DNA of 64,000 nt from Trichoplax adhaerens (GCF_000150275.1 NW_002060945.1:4888123-4952122); one strand, 5' to 3'; numbered from the stretch's first letter, positions 13,098 to 32,561 are shown. Numbers and translations: made by a program. Notes: a model not told the origin generated them from the sequence alone.

Positions 13098-15468
13098 ATG
13101 GCAGGATCTACTGGCTTAAATTTTAATAATTATGAATCAATCTTGCAGTCGAGAAAGGAAAAGAATTCAAACGTAGATGACGAACAACCTGAACTTGACG
13201 ATATTGAACAAGCCCAAGCTAATATCTTAGAGGACGTTGCACCTAGAAGAAAAGATATCGAATTCCAAGAAAGTAAATAATAATACAATACAGTATTTTA
13301 CATACTAGAATAACTATACATCTCCAGAGTGGCTACCCTGATATTACGTATATTCAGTACTCTGCATAGCATATAATTTAATCTTCTGCCTTCTTGTTAA
13401 TTTTATTTATTGTGTATATTGTATAGAGAAAAACCAACTCACTCTAGGAATTGCAGTCAGATTGATCAGGTACAGTATTGCTGTATTCTTGATAATATAA
13501 CTTGAGAACATTGTATGTGTATGACGTTATACGTAAAACTAGACTAAACGATTGAATAAAACTCCTTTTTTTTGTTGTCATAATTAGTCGTTGCATTGAT
13601 GAAACCATATCTCACCCCTTGATTGTCTTACGTCGCCAATGTCAAGTAAGTTCAGAATTGCTGAAACTGAAATACATACTATAAATACTGTACTAAGTGT
13701 TCGTATACTGGTTAAATCATCTTATAGTGTGGAAAAATCTCTTTATGAAAGTTGTATACCTACATTTAATAAATACATATTAACGCCTAATACTCTTATG
13801 ATTTAATACGTATATTCTTACTTTGTAGGTCAATCATCGTTCAACTGGTTATTGCTTAACGCCTTTCTCAGTTCTACCAACTCTGATGGGTATCCAGAGG
13901 CACCAGGTGCAGACCTCGTGAACTCCTTTTGGAGTAACTACTATAAATTGTATAGCACATTATGAGATCTATTCTTAGATTATCCATTGCATACTTATAT
14001 ACTTATAACTACTGAAGTATTTTATTGACTCAATAATGGTAAAAAAATTTATTATAATCCAGCTATGCTACATTAGAAACTCATTATTCCTTTATTCTAT
14101 AACTAATAAAGGGATTTGCAACACTTTGGAAAGGATTTGGAAGTACATTCATAGTACGTGGGTTAGTTATTTCAACTGAAACTCTAATCACTGAAACTGT
14201 ACCACTATCGATAAAACCTAATCAAGGACTGATGAAATTTCCAACACATACAATCCTTAAAAGGTTAGTTACAAATATACGCATAGTGATGTGCGTAATT
14301 AATTAATTGTATTCTTTCACGCAAATCATACATATTCTCATGATACTCGTTAAGGTACTACTCGAATATAGGTATATGCTCAAAATGCTAGATTAAACTC
14401 AATCTACTCTACCTATTTCATTAATTATGGTCCAATTTCTGCAATATTTCAGTCTCAGCTTTATGATTGTAACACCATTTTACGCGACAAGTCTACTGGA
14501 AACACTAAAAGTACGGCATAGAAATATCTCCTCTTGATTCAAATATTTATTTCTAACAAAGTAAAATCAAAGCTTAGTCAAATTGATTTTGTCATTTTTT
14601 AGTGCAATTTTGGCAATGGAAATTCTAATGTAATGAATTTGAACTGTTTGGTCAGCGGTTTTAACCGTATTATCGGTCGTAATTTACCCAGGACAACCCG
14701 ATTACTACCGTTATGGAAGTTAGCAATACCAACTGTTGGCTATCATATTTTACATTATACATTAACATCATTAATTGAATTGATTACTATACGTATCTAT
14801 CGTGATTCTAAAAAATCTGAATCATTTGAGTCAAGTCAACCTGAAGATGATGAAGATACAGACCAGCCTCATACGATGACAGAGACTTTTTTCCCAGAGT
14901 TAGCAGCTCATTTTTTTGGAAATATGGTATCAGATATAGTACTGTATCCGTTAGAAACGATTATGCATAGATTACTCATGCAGGGTACACGAACTATAAT
15001 AGATAACACTGACGCTGGTGAGAATTGTATATAATAATGCTTATTGGTAACATAATATGTTAAAATAACAGTATATTACATGCATCTTATTCTGTAAGCT
15101 TCCGCGAATCACTCATGCATCAATCGATATCTGCAACATTTCTCTTACAACATTATTTTAAGTTTATAATAACTACAATTTTAGTATGCATTCTGCTGAT
15201 CACAAATGGAAAAACCTTATAATTTTTAATTTTTATTGCTATTTTAGGGGTAGGTGTTGTGCCTCTGGACACTTCCTATGACGGTGTATTAGATTGTTAC
15301 ACATCAATGATCAATGAGGAAGGCACCTGTAGCCTTTACAAGGGTATTGGTGCAGTTACTGTTCAATATATTTGCAGCTATGCCATTCTAAGATCTACAA
15401 AATATATTTTTCAACGCTTTTCAAATTACTTTGAGTATAGAAGACCACGAAATTTACATTCTTCCTAA
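13098..15468 (+). CDS. SLC25A46: SLC25A46-like mitochondrial outer-membrane protein
   Basis: Member of the mitochondrial carrier fold that, in vertebrates, sits in the outer membrane and works in fission/fusion, MICOS contacts and lipid transfer rather than transport. Eight GT-AG exons: 13098-13272, 13427-13469, 13588-13645, 13829-13906, 14112-14263, 14453-14510, 14603-15017, 15248-15468; 399 residues against 418 in human. Recognised by HPLIVLRRQCQVNHR, LWKGFGSTFIVRG, the carrier-like PLETIMHRL and RTIIDNTDAG. The first about 58 residues are acidic and unlike the longer human N-terminus; the exon 1-2 join is inferred from phase and a match to the GIGLASLF region. The exon 4 donor is GTGCAG, chosen because it preserves alignment length. 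An AATAAA lies at 15529-15534. Confidence 0.92.
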
Positions 15469-18400
15469 AAAATTTTTGTATTAATATTGGTTTCCTTCGG
15501 TCTCTAATAATTTAAAATATACATACTTAATAAAATGATAGTACTAATTCCTGGACCCATAAAATTGTGACTGTAGTTAAGATTTTATCCAGACTCCGTA
15601 TATAAATACGTTAGGGATGGTCATTACCATATATCCACCTAATCTATGCTATGCAGTTCTCTAACTTCCAATCTCAAGATATTAACTCGAAAATTAAGAT
15701 GTTCTTCAATAGATATATTTCGTTACTTGAATCTTTACTAAAGATATGTTTATGCCTCAGACGTTTGAATTGTAAAACATTTATTTGCTACTATAAGTAG
15801 ATTTTATAATTTTTCATGTGCAATTGCTTTCTATATGCGCAACTACAAACCTGATGTTGGAGGTATCAAAAATGCTATAATGAAATTATACCGGCCATGA
15901 ATCTTAACATGGTTAGTCTGTCATCTGGTAGTGCATGCCTAGATAGTTCCTAATGTAATGCTAAATTATTTTTGTTGCTCATTGCATAAAGTAAATTATA
16001 AAATGCATCTCGAAGTCATGAATCGCTCACTATCTGCTATCATTTATGTGGTAATTTACTATGATATCATGATAAATAGATCAAGCTAATAACACATCTT
16101 CCTTTTACACGTACTACAATATAAATTTATATTTATTTTCTACAATTGAAGATTGAATTTGCAATATAAGGTTCGAATTAGGGTTATCCTTAAGTACAAT
16201 GTGTAAAGTGATTATCAAACAGTATATTACGGTGCTAATATTCTGCTGCAACGATTACGATCAAGCATTAATAAATATGATAAAGCCAAACCAATATTCC
16301 TCTTTCTATGACCAATAAAGTTAACATTGTTTGTACATCTTCGCAAATATGTAGCTCCTCATCGGATCTCGCTCGAATTTTCTGACCCAAATCTACTAAG
16401 ACATAGAGTTTCATGCCGTGATCAATTATATTATGATGTTAAATTCGTACATGCGACTTTTGTAAACTAATTTGCTTGATTGTGCTAATGAAGGAATCAT
16501 TTCTTTGAACTAACAAATAGTAACCCTTTTATTTTTACGTATGCATCGCCATCTTTGATTTGTAGAAATCATCTTAAGGAGTGCTACAGTATAGCCTTCA
16601 ATATTAAAATTCTCAATGCAGTATAATTGAAAGACGTGCATAATAATTTAAGTTCTAATATCTCAACAGATAACATGAACAGCTTATTTCTGCAATTCAA
16701 AAAGGTTGCAATAGTTATTAGTGCAACTTGTGTAGTCTTACAGTAGGCCATATATCCTTTACTTGGACATGATAATTAATCTGTTAGTAAAGTAGAGCAA
16801 ATGAGGGTTATCGAATGAATTAATTTATAATGCATAAGTGTATTCTTTCAAACATGGTATCTCCCTCCTTATTAGTAATAAGGATTACTGGATAATAAAA
16901 TCCTTGCTTCACAATACGTTGCATTAATATATCAGATACCGCAAATAGCTATAGTACAGTATAGTAAATACTGTACTGGTCTCGTATATTGTTCATTAAC
17001 ATGGCCAAACAATAAAATTAATCAAGAAAATATGCTAGCTACAATTACAATCACATACGTGTACGTACGTGAACTCAGTACTTAGATCTAGACTTAATTT
17101 TTCGAATTTCGTAGTAATATAGCTAAATGTATTTTTAATGTCTCTAAATAAAATTAATGATTTTATAAATTAATCAAGAGTTCATTCTAGAACTAGCAAC
17201 CGACCATATGTTGTTTAATAAGTACCAGATGCTAATCACGGTGCACTAACTGTACCTAGCATTTTAATTAACCTAACTTGTAACATATCAAAAACGACAC
17301 TCATTGTACGTATATTGCAAAATGTATAACATGAATTGAATTTTATTAGATTCAATAAATTAACTACGTACGCCAACATACGTTTGCAAAAACACGTATA
17401 CCTGTTACTGCGTGCTAGATTAGGATACTAAAGTACATTCTTTCAGGATTACGCACAGCATCAAATGGATATTTGAACTATACTCTGCAATTAGTATGCA
17501 AAGTAGTTGACTACATAACTCATAAATTTTTTTTAGCATAATTAGTTCAGTAGTAAGATCTTAACATAAATACATTATATCGTATTTACATGTTAACACT
17601 GTTAAAGCTTTTAAGATTAAAAATTGTCATCAATATAATCAATTCAGATGATACAAAACCCTACTCTTCTTTATTATCCAATACGTGTATAGTACTTATA
17701 CAATATGTATACTCTAACCGGGTAGTAAGTCAACAATATTCTATACAAAATTGTAGAGAAAAATTTTGTACGGGTGCTATCCCTGGTACAAATAGCTAAC
17801 ACATAATTTATAATTTTTAACGTACAGCAGAAATAGATGCATAGTTCATCACGGATAAATAGAAGCATCTGTTTCATGATCCGATAAAACATAATTGATG
17901 ATAATCACTTTTCTAGAGTTAGTGGATAAGGATTAAAATGTAATTGAGAACAATTTTATAAAATATAAAATAATAATATCAAAACCAGCTACTAATAAAT
18001 TATACAAATGAAAGCGTACAAGATTAGATCTATATTGCATAGAATTAATGGCACTATATAGTACATATATACGTAGAGGGCACCACTATTAATTAATAAA
18101 TAGCGGTTTTACGGAAATTTTAAATTTTATTTGAGAATAATACGAGTATATAATTAATTCTACATCAATAATATTATAAACTTTTATAGTAAAAGGTATC
18201 GTAAACTCGATTCTAACTGTAGATCGGTATTATGATTTACAGTTAATAAATGAGCCGTTTATTTAATATTTTCTCTTCAACTTCTGCATGTTAACCGCAT
18301 ATGATATACTACAAATTTGAATACGAGTTACAGTGCCACTTTGTACGATATACAACTGTTATGCAGTTTTACAAAATGGTAAACCAATTTACTGTACCGT

Positions 18401-18574
18401 ATACTCGTATGCTGTAATTAATTAATAATGTCAGGGTTATTCTCAGGGTTAATCAGTATTTCAGTAAATATCTGCCGTATTTATGACTATAAGCTACCTG
18501 CTGTAGTAGATCATGAGATTACACAACTAATCCCTTTAGATAAGTCAAAATATCAATCACGGAAGAGGATACAA

Positions 18575-18602
18575 CATGCATACGCGTATACGTATGCGTA
18601 TA
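18575..18602. repeat. 28-base alternating purine-pyrimidine tract
   Basis: A run of CA/TG, TA and CG steps around TACGCGTATACGTATGCG, nearly self-complementary. Such tracts can adopt Z-DNA or cruciform structure; no role is shown. Confidence 0.7.
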
Positions 18603-19524
18603 CTGTATTACTGTTCTGCGCTGTACTGTACACTAGTGTACAGTATATGAACGTATTTAAAATTATCTTATCAATGTTCGGGAAACATTTTAAGCTTTAG
18701 ATTTGGTATCATGTTGTAGATATGCCGCACGCGCAGACCATCTAGTGTTATCGTTGATCTATTTGCCTAGATTTCCATTAAGCTTCTTTAAAGTTGATTG
18801 ATTGTGTTAACATGTCATCACCATAATAATAGTAATTATTAATGATTAGCTATTGTTAATTGGAGTAACTATTGTATATTAATCAAATAACCGCATTACA
18901 ACACTAACGTCTATTATAAAGAATACAGCATTGCTGTATACTTTACAGTGTATAGTATGAAATGAGTGTTTGCTAGCATGCATTTATAACAATTATGAAC
19001 CACTATAAGAATATCTAATGCTCCATTTTACACGCTCGTAGAACGTCAATGTGTCAGTGCTACTTTAGCAGTTAACTACCTTAGTATACGAGTACAGTAT
19101 TAAGGATATGCTCAGCTCAATGCTCGTGCGGTTACAGAGGAGAGCATACTAATTTTGCATACTTAATCTGTAGTAATAATTTAATTTGATAAATCGCTGC
19201 GTTCATAATGAATAATAGTATACTATATACAGGATATAAATAATTAATTAATTAATTAATCGGGGGTACAGATAGAGATATTCCAGTGGAGAACTAGAAT
19301 TTGACAGGGCGGACCAAGTGAGTCATCATGTTGAGTCATACATACAGTAGTTGATTCACTTTTAATGTACCAGCCGAGTTTTCTGCTAAAAAACACTTGA
19401 TTACACTGGTATTTACAGCATTATTAGTCGATTATGTACAGTTTTGATCTTTGCTCGTTAGCAGTGGCAGAGCTGTCACTGATTTGCAAATTTGTCTCCA
19501 TCTTAAGAGAACGCCCATTTTCTT

Positions 19525-20285
19525 CAAGTACTGTACTGTGTTCCATCTGTCCATGACTGTATTCACCATATTCACTGTCAGTGCTGTTACTTTGTACAGT
19601 ACAGTACTGTACTGTGCAGAAAGAATCTCAGGTTGCATGACTTGCATCAGCATGCTTCAAACTGTAGTGACCCTAGACTAAGAAAGTCTTTTAATTTAGT
19701 GCTGATGGCGATGATACTTCTATCGATACTGAGTAAGGTACAGTACAGTATTGTACTGTAGGTTTTTTCTTACCTCTTTGGTACTGTACAGTGTACAGTA
19801 CTGTATTTACAATGCAATAGTAATCCATGACCAATGATCATCCAGGAGTCCATGACACAGTGTACAGTGTACAGTACAGTACTGTACAGTACATCTATGG
19901 TTTGACAATACTGTACACAGCGTACAGTACAGTACAATACTACAGTACTGTACAGTACACCACAGCATGGTAAAATTCTTATTTTACAGTATTTAGCTAT
20001 TTTTAGAAGAAAGACAAACCTGTACTGTACGGTACAGTACAGTAACAGTAGCGTACCGTAAGCCTCATGCTGACTCATATAAAACACTATTGATCATCGT
20101 GGACCCCTTGTGAACCAGTTGCTGTCCGTGGGTCATTTTTTAGCATTTCGGTACGGTAATGTAGGAGTATACTGCCATTCACATCGTGGGATAGGTGAGG
20201 TCTCGTTGTAACTTGCCGACCTTGCACTGTGCTGTCTTTGGATTGTACGACCTACAGTACTGTACTGTATGTGTACTGTACTCTA
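19525..20285. repeat. large GTAC-core palindromic repeat field
   Basis: Repeated short palindromes of the type GTACAGTAC / GTACTGTAC, at 19525-19620, 19739-20060 and 20252-20285. They create long stop-free frames rich in Tyr, Val, Leu and Cys on both strands, which should not be taken for genes. The field ends about 330 bases before the REEP5 start. Confidence 0.85.
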
Positions 20286-20611
20286 CAAAAGTCTGCAATC
20301 ATAGAGGTTACAAGGGCAATAAGAACGTGTGGCTCTGGCGCAAGTGAGCCATTATATAGTGGAAGTATTTTAAAAAGGGCTAGAAAAGTTCCCAAAGGTA
20401 TGTCGGCCTGATAGGATTGCTTACTGATCGTTCAACCGCCAAGAGAATATATTATACAGTATACCCTACACAGTAGTTGTACAGGAAAAGTTGGATAATA
20501 ATACGTATATTCATTATTTTGCGTATTCCGTTTACTTTATTGGTCTAGCTAAGAAAATTTTTCCTGTATAATTTTGTTGTAACGATACAGAATTAAAGAA
20601 TATTGGACATA

Positions 20612-25569
<4,958 letters not shown>

Positions 25570-28216
25570 AGGAAGATAAAAGACGAGATAATACCACACA
25601 TATCAAGTATAATCATCACAAAGTAAAAAATAGATACGACTTAACTACTGTGTGATAGCAAAAGGAAGAACATTCATCCTATTTAGTTTTGTTTCTCTCT
25701 TGATCGCTATTTGTAATCCGATGGGTGTGTTTTGAAAGAAATTTAAATCTCGTAATTCACTACCGTGTTAAAGGAAGCCAGTTTTACTAATTTAATCTTA
25801 GCAAATATCCGTCATAGCATCCATTATATTCTAAATTGTAGAAAATGGGTAGATAGTATTAATTTGGTAGCAGCACGTGTAGAAAATAGCCCTCTATTTT
25901 CTATGCTAAGACATGTAACTGCAGTACGGCGCTATGTTTATTAGTCCTCTATTAATTCAGTGCTAATCATTGTTATTATTGCTAATGATCGTAAAGTAAT
26001 AAAAGATAACGCTTTTAATACAAGAGGCCTTAACAATTTCAGATATCCTGTCTATCAGAGGAATGACGTATGGCGATCGCCACATTACTATATCGTGATA
26101 TGCAAGAGCAACACAGTACATCTACTACAAACGAAAATGTTTAGTCGCCTATGACCGATATCATCTCTATAATACTACAACAACTTATAATATTGTATGC
26201 GCTTATGATGGCTTATCTATAAATAACAACATCTATTTTTATCTCATTTTGTACAAAACGCAGCTGCAGAATTGTGTCGCATAAGTGTAAACCGTAGAAT
26301 CTGCATTAGATATACGATACGGTCTAATAAAAATATTAGATTGCTTCTCGTGTAAGATAATACGGTTTAGAAAGGAAATGATTCCTTAAAGTTGAATTTC
26401 AGTTCCAAGCATTGACATCCAAACATGTCAACGGTATAATGTTGAAATTAATAAGAAATAGATTTTTTGCGTCGTAAAGCATTACTGTACTATTTATGCT
26501 CGATCTCCGTTAACGATTGGAGCCATGAGCATCCTACCTTCAAATGCAAGTACTTGCATTACTATAACGCGGATAATTTGGTCTAAGAAGTCCACAAGAC
26601 ACTTGTATGCTAGCTAACTCACTTTCGAGTTTCGAGCTTTTGTCTACTTGGATTGAAAGAAACTCTCCTATTAATTATTTCCTATCAATATATGACGTAT
26701 TTTATCAATTCAAGTAACATCCGCAGGTAATATTGCGCCAATCATGCAGCTACGTGTACAGTAGATAGATAATTCATCAAATAAATCTTTACCCTTTGAG
26801 GTATAGGCAATTCAGGTGATCTCAATAAGCTGACTGTGCCGTTTTTGTAATCCATATATTAACATTCTTTCTATCCAATAACATTAAGGTAAGAAGAGAG
26901 AATAATAGCAACAAATTTTTTCTCCAAAATGATTATACGCGAAAATAGCTATCAATCATTGATAATAAAGATTGAGTACTACATACGGAAATTTCTATTA
27001 ATTAGAGGTTTACTAAAATGCAAATACCATTTAAATGTTTGTGCTCGTATTATTATTAGCGATCAATTAATTATGAAGCCATCGTGAATATTTTTTTAAC
27101 TTAGCTATTCGTAACGGTAAAATTTATCCTACTATACAGTACTACATAATATACTTTTATGACAACAATTATACATAAATACTTGCGCAAGTTCGTGATA
27201 TTCGCTTGGTTACTAATAATTAGATTCTATTGATAAAATGTGACAACAGGTGCAATAAATACGCCTTATTTTACTCACTTACGATGATATTCATACGCGT
27301 ACAAATACACAGTTACAGCATATCACTCACAACACAACACATGATCTACAGCTAGAATACGTCACTGTAACTCCTTTCACTTACATATCAAAGGAACACC
27401 AGTATAGGCAGTGTAGATTTTCGATCAATAAATCAGTTGTGCCCTGACCACTATTTCAATTATATCTCATGCAATAGTATGCGACAAAAGACACATAAAA
27501 GGTTGATTCATGAATGTATTATGACAGATGTGAAGATTTAAAATTTGGATAGAGATTATTTTAGTAGTCTAGGATTAAATCCGATATTAAAACTGTTTTA
27601 TTATCATTTCAAAATCAAAAAAATTATGTGCTGCATAGTATTCGTAGTTAGCTGTTCTCTTCTGCAATCAATACAAATCCAAGTAGCAGAAAAATTAAAT
27701 TAGCATCGACAGTTACATATAATCGAGTAAACGTACTGTATTATATGAATTTATATATAGATATAGTGCTTCAATCCACCCTTTTGATAGGATAAAAACC
27801 CAAATCAACATTCTTAATTAAATTAATTCGAAGCATACGTTCTTTAAAAGCGATCTGTGTATTACCTTTAGTAATCACCATCGATGAGACGATCTGACCA
27901 ACTAAAGATCATAAAGCCATGTTATCCATGCCACTTTTAACAGGTATTAATACAAATACTTGTATATGTAATCTATTCTCGACTAACTGATTTACGATCC
28001 CGTAATTTTTAGTATTGAAAGTTTTACTTGACATTTATTTAACATTGGATCTTTTCATCCACATTTTACCATCTTAATGTTTTTAGTTCAATTCGACTGT
28101 ATACAAATAACGACCTATCTCTGTTGAAGAAAAGTTATCATCGAGTTACCTATATTATACAAATCAAACTATTGGCGAAAATAAAGTACCATGTCTTATC
28201 ATTAAGATATAACAAG

Positions 28217-31200
28217 ATGAATTCCAACGAACAGCCTATCGAGGGTGAAATTAACGTCATTGGTAATTAAATAAATATTCGAAAACGAATAAAGCTCACA
28301 GTATTGGAGTTATAGAGACAACGATATGGATCTACTTGTAAATATTCAGAAAAATAACAATCAAAGCCAACGCATACGATCAGTATTAGATTGCCATAAT
28401 GTTTATTCTAATCTTTTTTGTCAATCTCATGCTTGCACGTTGACTTGCTTCTGAAAGTCTAGTTTATTTAATAAGCTAATATTACTATTTTCTTTCATCA
28501 CTATACTACCCATCTTACAAAAAGTTTATTGCGGGAAAGATTTATTATCGAAGAAAACCGGTAAGCTGACTATAATCACAATTTTATCTCATTTGTTAAA
28601 GCTGCCAACGTGTAATGTATATATACACCACATGTAAGCAATTGATAAAAACGCTTTTAAGAGGGGATACCAGATACGATATAATACCGATGTTCTCGTA
28701 TTTGACTCCACTTTAATGCACGTGGTAGATCATGCTTGTACTATTGATATTTACTTTTACTTAAGCTTAAATTCATCCTTGCATATAGTGATAATAGTGT
28801 CGTCTTTATTTACATAAATGCTCCATTCGGTGGCATTATAGACTCCAAATACTCGGTGGTTTTTGGCGTAGGTAAAAAGAAATGTAAAACTCAATCAATA
28901 AATTCAGACATTCCAGTATGGAATGAGGAAGCTTCCTTGTAAGTAATACAATATTAACTGTATAGATTATGGCACGAATAAAGTGTAGCATAAAGACGCG
29001 AAAATGCGTATGAACAAACTTAAAAATAGTTCAATTTTTTTTTTCTAGTAAAATCTCTGCACTAAACTCTAACCTACAATTTATTGCACTATGCATTGCG
29101 AACAAATTCGCAAACATCTGCGTCATAGACATAAAAGAAACAAAAGATATTCGAAATTCTGCACTTTCTTGCAATAGTACTGCAAGCAAACTTAATTACC
29201 AATCAGATGTAGTTGATTGATGTTGTCATCACAAAATGGATCAACGTAAAACGGAAAATCTTATAGGCAAAGGAAATTTTTAGCTCCATTAAATCTTACA
29301 TATAACGCCTGCTATCTGTACGAAAATAACAATAGAAGAAATGATAAAATAAGTATATAATTACAACAATTATGTATTTCAATCATTTGACCATTAAAGA
29401 TCGAACACAGTAGAATGCTAAGATTGAAGCTTTGCGGAGTCCTTTGCTCAATTAAGGTCGTATGAGAGTAACTCCACCATAAAAATCTTTTTTCTGACTT
29501 CTTAACCAATTAATTAGCTATACAAGGAGTATAATCGAGCTTTAAATAATTACATCATAGCACAAATGCAGTAAGTTTAAACTGAAAATAGGATAGTAGT
29601 CCTAAAACCTACTTTAGATAAGCTATTATTTGCTTTTAAAGAAAATACCTATATTTCATTACTTTCCGCATAAACGCTTGTATGAAATATAGATCAGTCC
29701 ATAGTTATTGTTATCAATCAATCTGAAATGAAAATTTTCCACGAAAAATTCAATATTCGTAGATATGGAATATCGCATTCTGGCGTTATTGTGACACCGA
29801 CATTATTATAGCATGGTATTAGTCCTAATTTTCATTTTTCATACTCTATAGAGAGAAGTTGATTGTTTCTTAAACTTCTGAATGCGGTAGACTATTACTA
29901 GTAACAATTGACTAGCTTATTCAGATCACACATTAAATCGTTTGTGGATAACTGTACACATGTCGTGGTAACACTTCTCCTCTAAAAATTGAAACTATAT
30001 GAATCAATTTCGCTACTACGATTGCAGCTAGAGATCTTCTATTATGGTCTATAATGGTCAATAACATACTCGTAAACAAAAATTAATTATAGCTCAATTT
30101 AAGACGGAAATAACCACTATATGATGCTATCTGTCTAAAAATAGTGCCATCAATGGCATACTTGGTCATAGAAAGTTGAATCAGTTTCAATTATGTCAAT
30201 ATTGTGAACTGTAAAAATCAATCAGTATAGCTTAAAGTTTTAGAATGAAATAACTACTATACCTTCAACTCTCCAAACTAACAGTACCAATAGTATACCA
30301 TGCTTGGAAATTAATTGAAGTTGAAATTGAAAGTTATTTAGCTTTCTGAGCATGGTATACCATTGGTAGTATCGCTAACTTATGCGAACTACGTATAAAG
30401 TAATGATTTCTTTCTAAAATTTTAAACTAGGCGACAAATTTTATTTGTTTACTATATCAACCAATTGAATGTTGAAATTGAAAGCTACTCAACCTTCTAA
30501 CCATGATATACCAAATTACCAATAGTCGAATCAATTTAGGATATTGCAAATATTCAACGGTAACTATTTTTGCTAACGTTTAGAGCCTCAGTAATCAATT
30601 TTTGCAAGTTTAATATATCAAGTAGTGGCTACTAATTAATTAATATAATCGAGAGTTAAAATTAGAAGCTCTTTAATCCACTAAGAGTGGTATGCTATTC
30701 GTTTAGCTTTGAAAATTGCATATGTAGCAGAAGTAGGTTCTATTTAAAAATTTGAGCTACACCGAATAATTTTCGTTATCTTCTGAATGAGCTACGAGGA
30801 AATTTCCCCTATTCAGTAGCTATTCAAAATATGAAGATGTACATACCAACAATTATATCAAACTAAAGTACATTTTCGTGTTCCTATAATGCTGCTGTTA
30901 AAATTTAGATTGCAACTTATTAAATAACGAATGTTTGATAATGCTAACTCTACACATATACAATATCTCGAAATGTCGGTAGTATGCTTTATTTACGAGC
31001 TTTCTGTGCCTTATTTTATTCTATGTAGTTTTGTCAATGAACGGCATCATCACATCAAATTATCGTTAAGAGATAAAGACGAAAAAATCGGTTATGTTTT
31101 ACTTGATTCTTGCGATTTGCAATCACGTCAAAAAAGCAAAGGTCGATGGTACAATATCAAATCTACCAAGAATAATGCTGTGATTATTGGCAAATTATAT

Positions 31201-32561
31201 ATCCATGCCTATCATGTGAATCCAATGAATGTGTCTCATTCCAATGAAGATAAAACGAATACCAAAAAATCAAAATTAAACATATTTAATGTTAAATTTC
31301 GCCGTAGTTTTTCTAATTTATCTAAAGGCCCTTCCAGTGACTTATCAACTATTAATGATGCTAATCAATCAAATTCTGCAAACAGTATCATCAGAAAACC
31401 GACACAGTCAACAAGTACGAAATCTAAGAATAGAAGATTAAGTGAGCCAATTGCTATTTCGGCCCGCAATAACTTTGCAGCTCTCTCATCTAGTAATAAT
31501 AAAGGTAGTGATATTGAATCAAGTACTGACAGTAATACCAGCAATCAATCCAGTTCAGAAACAACAAATGATGGTAGCAATCATAGTCCAGCCAATCATG
31601 GATCAACAAAGAATAATATAATGAATGTTATGAGTGCTAGGTTAGCTTCTACTGCGATCAAAAATCAAAATCAACTTACATCAAATGGTGTTATAAATCA
31701 CATCTCACTGGAAAAAAACCAGCAAGAAAGGGTTCCTCACTTAAGAGCAGCTTCCTATATTGGAGATGAAAAATATCCGTTTACATTACACGATGGTACG
31801 TATTTAAAATTGTACTCGTACAATTTTCAAATCGTTGCAAAGATACATTTAGATACGAGTAAAGAACCAAGCAATCTTATTTAAGTTACTGTTACCATTA
31901 AATTATAAAAGTAAAATATTCAACTAGATATAGGTTGAGATAACTTCCGTACCACAACATAAAATATATAAGTAGAAATGAACAACTTATAAAAAGTAAT
32001 TTATAGCCATATAATAAAGCATCACTATGAAACGCTATCATTATCTAAACTTATAATCTGAAAAGAGTATTTAATTACTTTTAGAGTATTGGAGCGCAAC
32101 AGTTGAACACTATAGACGATTGGTTTCTGATCTACAAGAGCGAATTCAAGGTATTTTCTCATAGATTATTCTTGTGTGTATTACTATACTTGTGTTATGA
32201 AATAGACTATTTAGCAGCGTATGATATTAATACGAATTATCGCGCCTACAGAGTATTAAAATGTTCGAGATCATCTATTTAAATTAGTTAAATGTGTTTT
32301 TCAGTATTATTTCTTTTACAGAAATAAATTGTGTTAGATTTAAGTTATTTAAAATTAAATTTACACAAATTATATCACATTTGCTTCCTACTAACTTTTA
32401 AATTTTTGAATAAAGAATTAACTGATCAAAATAAAATTCTTGTCGGGAAATATCAAGATCTTTGTCGAGAATGTACCACACAGTTAGATTATATTCAGCG
32501 CTTGGTTAACATATTGATGAAAGTTGATCCAGATGAATTGGAGAAAATGATGCCATGCTAG
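28217..32561 (+). CDS. Rab11 family-interacting protein-like (C2 domain + C-terminal Rab-binding coiled coil)
   Basis: Likely adaptor linking Rab11 on recycling endosomes to membranes and motors. Six exons: 28217-28262, 28525-28560 (36 nt), 28842-28938, 31029-31795, 32085-32150, 32416-32561; phases agree and give 385 residues. Residues about 11-125 form a C2 domain (KDLLSKKTDSKYSVV, VWNEEASF, LRDKDEKIGYV), as in class I Rab11-FIPs. A Ser/Asn/Lys-rich linker follows. The C-terminal about 65 residues are a coiled coil ending YIQRLVNILMKVDPDEL, matching the FIP Rab-binding pattern YID.L...M...P. The class I assignment rests on this domain order. The 36-nt exon 2 was placed because it restores the missing C2 strand and loop. 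Intron 3 is 2.1 kb and carries degenerate repeats. Confidence 0.8.
30285..30368. repeat. imperfect inverted repeat in a Rab11-FIP intron
   Basis: Left arm 30285-30304 (TACCAATAGTATACCATGCT) and right arm 30349-30368 pair with one mismatch around a 44-base loop. Related fragments (TTGAAATTGAAAG..., CCATGATATACCAA) recur about 150 bases on, near 30469-30530, which suggests a decayed repeat family. Confidence 0.7.

Larger units (their letters stand above)
15469..20611. other. 5.1-kb spacer upstream of REEP5
   Basis: No coding exon I can support on either strand; the open frames present look like chance or come from the TACAG repeats. It contains the SLC25A46 polyadenylation signal, an alternating purine-pyrimidine tract (18575-18602), a short (TTAA)n run at about 19241-19260, and the largest GTAC-core repeat field of the window (about 19525-20285). 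A gene with unfamiliar short exons could still be hidden here. Confidence 0.5.

Noticed and set aside
14600-15034. Solute transport role for SLC25A46
   Set aside because: The carrier signature motifs are degenerate, and the family is known to act in outer-membrane dynamics, so no transported substrate is proposed.
16150-16200. GGTTCGAAT resembling a tRNA B box
   Set aside because: No matching A box or cloverleaf stems at the expected distance.
18428-18700. 90-codon plus-strand open frame
   Set aside because: Crosses the alternating purine-pyrimidine tract and a GTAC repeat; no family recognised.
19770-20087. 105-codon minus-strand open frame
   Set aside because: Its Tyr/Val/Leu/Cys-rich sequence is just translation of the GTAC palindromic repeats.
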